Shown here one piece after another: positions 6,430 through 9,219 of a stretch of DNA of 9,219 nucleotides. The stretch covers positions 1 to 9,219 of the forward strand of contig JACDDJ010000139.1 in the NCBI GenBank assembly GCA_013817065.1, written 5' to 3'. Source of the DNA: Acidobacteriota bacterium. GTDB taxonomy: Bacteria; Acidobacteriota; Vicinamibacteria; Vicinamibacterales; 2-12-FULL-66-21. Both the position numbers and the translations under genes were made by a program. Positions within the stretch are counted from its first letter, which is position 1. Each line of letters begins with the position of its first letter. The notes under the pieces were generated by a model. That model did not search any database. It had not been told where the DNA came from and saw only the letters and a program-made list of their open reading frames with translations.

Positions 6430-7266
6430 TTACCACGGCGGCAGCGTGCGGTACAGGAATTCGCGGAGGTAGTCGTCTTCCGAGGCCATCAACTCGGAGG
6501 CGGACCCGCGAAAGTGAATCGTCGCGTCACGAAGCAGCATGAAGTCGACGCCGGTGCAGTCCTGGTCCGGTGCCGTGCTGATTTCGATTTCGGTGCCCTT
6601 CCTCTCCGCGTGGTGCCTTGCGATGTAGAAGGCGTCGCGGATCTGCTGGGTCACGAACAACGCGGTCACTTGCTCCAGGTCGCGGAGCTTGACGATCTCG
6701 TCGTTGACGGTGGCGGCGATGATCGGGTCGAGCCCGGTCGTCGGATCGTCGAAGAGGATCAGGTTCGGCTTGGGCGCGACCGCCCTTCCGATCGCGACTC
6801 GCCGGCGCTGGCCGCCCGACAGCTCGGATGGCTTGCGATCGCTGAACTCCCCGAGGCCGATGAACCCGAGGACGTCCTCGACGCGGCTGCGGACCTTGTC
6901 TTCCGGCCAGCGCATCTCCTCGGAGAGCCGATAGCCGACGTTCTCGGCGACGGTCAGTGAGTCGAATAGCGCCAGCTCCTGGAACACCATGCCGATCCCA
7001 CCGCGCACACGGATCAGGTCCTGCTCGCGCATGTTATCGACGCGCTCGCCGTTGACCCTGATGATCCCGCTGTCGGGGCAGAGCAGGCCGAGGATCAGCT
7101 TCAGCAACACCGACTTGCCGACGCCGCTCTCGCCGAGGATGACCGTCATCGTCCCCGTCTGGATGGTGAAGCTGACGTCGCGCAGGATGACGTGGTCGTC
7201 GAAGGCGAACGACACGTTCTCGAATTCGACGGCGGCTGCTGAGGTCTCTTTCTCGTCCACAGGCAT
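6430..7266 (-). CDS. MlaF-like ABC transporter ATPase with altered catalytic residues
   Basis: ABC ATPase of the MlaF/Mkl group, whose members power lipid trafficking between the membranes with MlaE permease and MlaD (MCE) partners. Seen: Walker A GESGVGKS (45-52), Q96 in the Q-loop FQELALFDSLTV (typical of this group), signature LSGGQ (149-153), Walker B NLILFDDP with D173, and D-loop GLDP. Two positions depart from the rule: the catalytic Glu after Walker B is Asp (D174, codon 6745-6747), and the switch His of the H-loop is Gln (Q207, VTQQIRDAFYIA, codon 6646-6648). It may hydrolyse ATP slowly or work differently. ATG 7266 (MPVDEKETSAAAVEFENVSF) is preferred over the in-frame TTG 7299; 278 residues. 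No permease or MCE gene adjoins, so partners must lie elsewhere, as is common for mla in several phyla. No strong Shine-Dalgarno. Intact. Confidence 0.9.
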   Translation of the reverse strand: MPVDEKETSAAAVEFENVSFAFDDHVILRDVSFTIQTGTMTVILGESGVGKSVLLKLILGLLCPDSGIIRVNGERVDNMREQDLIRVRGGIGMVFQELALFDSLTVAENVGYRLSEEMRWPEDKVRSRVEDVLGFIGLGEFSDRKPSELSGGQRRRVAIGRAVAPKPNLILFDDPTTGLDPIIAATVNDEIVKLRDLEQVTALFVTQQIRDAFYIARHHAERKGTEIEISTAPDQDCTGVDFMLLRDATIHFRGSASELMASEDDYLREFLYRTLPPW

Positions 7267-7461
7267 AAAGCTCGATGTAAACAATAACTCCCGACTCAAT
7301 TCTCCCTCAGGTCAGCCCTGCCGGTGCCGGCGGCGCCAGTGAGTCCGAGCAGTCCACACTTCGCATTCGCCGGAAGATACACTCAAGGCTGATCGACTGG
7401 CTCATTGCGTTGGCCGATAGGTCGACGCTCGTTGCAGTTAACACGTTAGAAGGAGGCAGGG
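7267..7461. promoter_or_regulatory. Divergent intergenic region between mlaF-like and dodecin genes
   Basis: 195 bp with no gene. It contains CTCAATTCT (7295-7303, read AGAATTGAG on the minus strand, 28 nt before ATG 7266), the same 9-mer found upstream of the kinase at 3363-3371, and a GCCGG-TG-CCGGC inverted repeat near 7319-7330. I see no convincing -35/-10 pair for either gene. Confidence 0.3.
7450..7456 (+). promoter_or_regulatory. Near-perfect Shine-Dalgarno of the dodecin gene
   Basis: AAGGAGG sits 5 nt before ATG 7462, the best ribosome-binding site in the window and much stronger than those of the larger genes. It fixes the dodecin start and suggests high expression. Confidence 0.85.
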
Positions 7462-7665
7462 ATGTCAGTTGCCAAAGTCTCTGAAATCAGCGCGACCTCG
7501 ACCAAGAGCTTCGAGGATGCGATCAAGCTCGGTCTCGACCGGGCCGCGAAGACGCTGCGCAACATTCGTGGCGCATGGATCAAGGAGCAGCACGTGCGCT
7601 GTGACGGGGGGCGGATCACCGAGTACCAGGTGAACATGATGGTGACGTTCGTGCTCGACGACTAG
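7462..7665 (+). CDS. Dodecin, flavin-binding storage protein
   Basis: A 67-residue dodecin. These proteins form hollow dodecamers that bind FMN, riboflavin or related flavins, buffer free flavin and quench its photochemistry in the cytoplasm. Nearly the whole chain fits the family: MSVAKVSEISATSTKSFEDA, the helix DAIKLGLDRAAKTLRNI, GAWIKEQHV with W39, the tryptophan that stacks on the isoalloxazine ring, and ITEYQVNMMVTFVLDD with Q56, the glutamine that contacts the flavin. The length is typical. ATG 7462 follows a near-perfect Shine-Dalgarno. It is a single-gene unit, divergent from the ABC ATPase. Of its neighbours, only the FAD oxidoreductase has a flavin link, and nothing shows the two are coupled. 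Intact and confidently identified. Confidence 0.96.
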   Translation: MSVAKVSEISATSTKSFEDAIKLGLDRAAKTLRNIRGAWIKEQHVRCDGGRITEYQVNMMVTFVLDD

Positions 7666-7724
7666 TCGAGGCGCGCGGCAGTGTCCGTGCAATCAGTTTG
7701 CTTCCTCTGTCGGCACTCCGCACG

Positions 7725-8087
7725 CTACGGAAAGCGAGGTGAGGACGGGGTTGTCGTTTGCCTCGAGCGGCAGGCAAGGAGGGTGCGCCCGCCATACCCC
7801 AGCGTGATCAGCGTCGCCGAGGCGACCACCGCCATGGCGGCGACGTTGGCAATGGGAAGCGGCGCGAATGCCCAGATCCCTGCGTGGGCGAGTCCGGCGA
7901 GCGTCATTGACTAGCCACCAACACGCAGCGCCGTTTGTGCTCTCGCGACCGCCAGCGCCGATGCCTGCCGCCGGCCGACGTCCTTCGGCATCAGGTTGGA
8001 GTACGCCGCGAGAGTGAGACCGAGCATCATCATGATGGTCCGTTTGGCCACTTCCGGCCCGATGAAGTCCAGGCTTTGCGCGCACCT
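7725..8087 (-). pseudogene. Membrane-protein remnant (ArsR-linked, SdpI-like?) with in-frame TAG
   Basis: Reading codons with first base 2 mod 3 from about 8087 gives QSLDFIGPEVAKRT, a hydrophobic helix TIMMMLGLTLAAYSNLMP, then RAQTALRVGG, a TAG at 7911-7913, and SMTLAGLAHAGIWAFAPLPI followed by NVAAMAVVASATLITLGYGG, ending at a TAG at 7725. The frame on both sides of the internal stop is coherent and three membrane helices are recognisable; TGG to TAG (Trp to stop) would explain it. The protein looks like the C-terminal half of a small integral membrane protein of the sort found after ArsR-type repressors, reminiscent of SdpI; the family name is uncertain. Its 5' half is missing, joined at about 8087 to the first codons of an ArsR gene. 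ATG 7907 could in theory restart a 60-residue fragment. Confidence 0.6.
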
Positions 8088-8130
8088 GGCGGCGGGTCGG
8101 GTCGGCGAGGGCCTTGAACACGGTGCTCAC
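8088..8130 (-). pseudogene. 5' stub of an ArsR-family repressor gene
   Basis: From GTG 8130 the minus strand reads V-S-T-V-F-K-A-L-A-D-P-T-R-R, the characteristic N-terminus of ArsR/SdpR-type winged-helix repressors (FKALADPTRR precedes the first helix of the DNA-binding domain). Homology ends there and the sequence continues, one base out of frame, as a membrane-protein remnant. A deletion has evidently removed the rest of arsR and the front of its neighbour. Nothing DNA-binding remains. Confidence 0.7.
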
Positions 8131-8132
8131 AT

Positions 8133-8149
8133 TTAGATAATTAGCTAAT
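8133..8149. promoter_or_regulatory. Candidate ArsR operator left beside the broken arsR
   Basis: TTAGATAA (8133-8140) and TTAGCTAA (8141-8148) form a tandem repeat, and ATTAGCTAAT (8140-8149) is a perfect 10-bp palindrome. The AT-rich block stands out in GC-rich DNA and starts 3 bp upstream of the arsR stub's GTG 8130, where an autorepressor operator would lie. It is 80 bp before the VOC gene. Confidence 0.45.
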
Positions 8150-8214
8150 CGTCGATGTCTTATCAAGCCCTGCTCGCCAGCCGTGTTATGTGTGAGGTGG
8201 ACGCATTGGCCAAA

Positions 8215-8219
8215 AGGAG
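8215..8219 (+). promoter_or_regulatory. Shine-Dalgarno of the VOC gene
   Basis: AGGAG within CAAAAGGAG, 9 nt before ATG 8229, supports that start. The spacing is slightly long but normal. Confidence 0.7.
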
Positions 8220-8228
8220 CACGCGAGC

Positions 8229-8705
8229 ATGACCGCAAAGAACACCATTTGCCTCTGGTTCGACACGGACGCGCACGACGCGGCGCGCTTCTACGCCGCG
8301 ACGTTTCCCAATAGTGCAGTGGGTGCTGTTCACAAGGCGCCTGGTGACTACCCGGCCGGGAAGACGGGAGATGTTCTGATGGTGGAGTTCACCGTCCTCG
8401 GCATTCCCTGTCTCGGGCTCAACGGCGGCCCGGACTTCAAACACAACGAGGCCTTTTCCTTCCAGGTCGCGACGGACAACCAGGAAGAGACGGACCGCTA
8501 CTGGAATGCGATCGTTGGCCACGGCGGACAGGAAAGCCAGTGCGGCTGGTGCAAGGACCGCTGGGGCCTGTCGTGGCAGATCACCCCGCGCGTGTTGACC
8601 GAGGCGCTTGCGGCGGGTGGCGGTGAGGCGAAGCGTGCCTTCGAGGCGATGATGCCGATGAAGAAGATCGACGTCGCTACGATCGAAGCGGCGCGGCGGG
8701 GCTGA
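8229..8705 (+). CDS. VOC-superfamily protein, PhnB / 3-demethylubiquinone-9 3-methyltransferase-domain type
   Basis: A 158-residue protein of the PhnB-like branch of the vicinal-oxygen-chelate superfamily. Seen: the opening strand NTICLWFDTDAHDAARFYAA and TFPNS, then GDVLMVEFTVLGIPCLGLNG, FKHNEAFSFQV, ETDRYWNAIVGHGGQESQCG, CGWCKDRWGLSWQITPR, and the C-terminal AFEAMMPMKKIDVATIEAA. All are hallmarks of this family. Database names mention ubiquinone methyltransferase, but these proteins lack a SAM-binding fold and their reaction is generally unknown, so no enzymatic role is claimed. The two paired beta-alpha-beta-beta-beta modules fit the usual length. Such genes are often grouped with ArsR-type repressors, and the wrecked arsR with its candidate operator lies just upstream on the other strand, so this gene may once have been under its control. 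Intact. Confidence 0.93.
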   Translation: MTAKNTICLWFDTDAHDAARFYAATFPNSAVGAVHKAPGDYPAGKTGDVLMVEFTVLGIPCLGLNGGPDFKHNEAFSFQVATDNQEETDRYWNAIVGHGGQESQCGWCKDRWGLSWQITPRVLTEALAAGGGEAKRAFEAMMPMKKIDVATIEAARRG

Positions 8706-8746
8706 CTGTGGGCCGCACGATGGTGAAGCGGCACGTGGCCGCCGGA

Positions 8747-9178
8747 TCAGCGGAGCGCGGCGGCGCTCCAGGCAACGATCAGGTAGCGTGCGGCTTTCCC
8801 GATCGACAGCCAGACGAGGAACGGGAAGAACGGCATCCGGACGGCTCCCGCAACCGCGACCAGCGCGTCGCCAACGAGCGGTACCCAGGACAGCAGCATG
8901 GCCGGTTGTCCGAAACGTCGAACCAGCCGCCCGGCGCGCGAGTCGTCGATCGCCGTGACTCCGCGACGTTCGAGAAGCTCGGCCCCGCGCCGCGCCAGCC
9001 AGTACGTTGTACAGCCGCCCAGGACGTTTCCGATCGTCACCACCACCGTCGTCAGCCACAGTGGATAGCCGGCCAGCACAGTCGCGAAGAGCACCGGCTC
9101 CGACGCGAGCGGCAGGATCGTCGCGGCCAGAAAGCTCGAAGCGAACAGCGTGGCATAGACCACGAGGGAATCAGACAC
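8747..9178 (-). CDS. yqaA: YqaA-like membrane protein (SNARE-associated/DedA superfamily)
   Basis: A 143-residue integral inner-membrane protein of the VTT/DedA superfamily, small YqaA branch; function is not firmly known, though relatives act in membrane homeostasis and lipid movement. Seen: FASSFLAATILPLASEPVLF (the re-entrant region with conserved Glu), TIGNVLGGCTTYWLARR, then RRFGQPAMLLSWVPLVGDAL, and WLSIGKAARYLIVAW. About four hydrophobic segments cover most of the chain. GTG 9178 is the likely start: an in-frame TAG lies about 13 codons upstream and homology begins at once. The GTG overlaps the end of an upstream frame in GTGTCTGA, which suggests translational coupling. It faces the VOC gene; the 41-bp convergent gap has a GCCGC/GCGGC stem without a T-tract, so no terminator is called. 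Intact. Confidence 0.88.
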   Translation of the reverse strand: MSDSLVVYATLFASSFLAATILPLASEPVLFATVLAGYPLWLTTVVVTIGNVLGGCTTYWLARRGAELLERRGVTAIDDSRAGRLVRRFGQPAMLLSWVPLVGDALVAVAGAVRMPFFPFLVWLSIGKAARYLIVAWSAAALR

Positions 9179-9219
9179 GCTGCTCGCCCACGGTGGCTTC
9201 GCCGTCCACTATCGTGCGG
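9171..9219 (-). CDS. C-terminal codons of a gene entering from the right (unidentified)
   Basis: Fifteen codons, RTIVDGEATVGEQRV, ending in TGA at 9171-9173, which overlaps the yqaA GTG by the 8-bp string GTGTCTGA. That overlap is typical of a translationally coupled operon, the only support for calling it coding. The TIVDGE phrase recalls amidohydrolase C-termini, but the piece is too short to name. Confidence 0.35.
   Translation of the reverse strand, partial: RTIVDGEATVGEQRV

Noticed and set aside
7681..7914. Plus-strand 77-codon open frame after dodecin
   Set aside because: It lies antisense to the membrane-protein remnant, lacks a Shine-Dalgarno and resembles no family.
8709..8729. Stem GCCGC/GCGGC as a bidirectional terminator between VOC and yqaA
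   Set aside because: Only five pairs with an 11-nt loop and no T-tract on either strand; such stems are frequent by chance at this GC content.
8163..9059. Minus-strand open frame of 298 codons antisense to the VOC gene and over yqaA
   Set aside because: Both covered genes have clear family motifs; the antisense product has none and is strongly Arg-rich.
1..9219. CRISPR array, tRNA, rRNA, insertion sequence or prophage
   Set aside because: No regularly spaced repeats, no cloverleaf or rRNA-like stretches, and no transposase, integrase or phage structural motifs seen on either strand.

Overview
The window is GC-rich and most resembles a soil or sediment Acidobacteriota genome, perhaps class Vicinamibacteria. 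The clues are Ser/Thr kinases fused to TolB-like propellers or TPRs, a winged-helix/FHA regulator without receiver domain, and an orphan MlaF-type ATPase. The assignment is by gene style only; no rRNA or other marker is present.

Left part (1-4290), a kinase-signalling neighbourhood, partly in ruins. On the minus strand lie a kinase/TolB-like/TPR gene reduced to remnants by three internal deletions (1-643) and a near-complete receptor-type kinase with a TolB-like propeller (704-3338) that carries one frameshift near 1454. Diverging from the second is an intact winged-helix/FHA regulator (3427-4071). The 88-bp gap between them holds a 7-bp direct repeat with 11-bp period, the geometry bound by PhoB/OmpR-type winged helices. 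A 3' remnant of an alpha/beta-hydrolase gene, of a kind often attached to such kinases, follows (4106-4288).

Middle part (4322-7665), ordinary intact genes: formamidopyrimidine-DNA glycosylase (mutM), a DadA-like FAD amino-acid dehydrogenase, an MlaF-type ABC ATPase with two unusual catalytic-site substitutions, and a dodecin flavin-storage protein.

Right part (7725-9219): an ArsR/membrane-protein pair collapsed by deletion and a nonsense mutation, its apparent operator left beside an intact PhnB-type VOC gene, then a YqaA-like membrane protein and the last codons of a gene entering from the right.

The strongest signals are the kinase/FHA-regulator pair with its candidate operator; four copies of TAGAAT, each just upstream of or overlapping a start codon (possible -10 elements, some of which would give leaderless mRNAs); the altered MlaF-like ATPase; and the concentration of gene decay in signalling and regulatory genes. 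I found no tRNA, rRNA, CRISPR array, transposase or phage gene.
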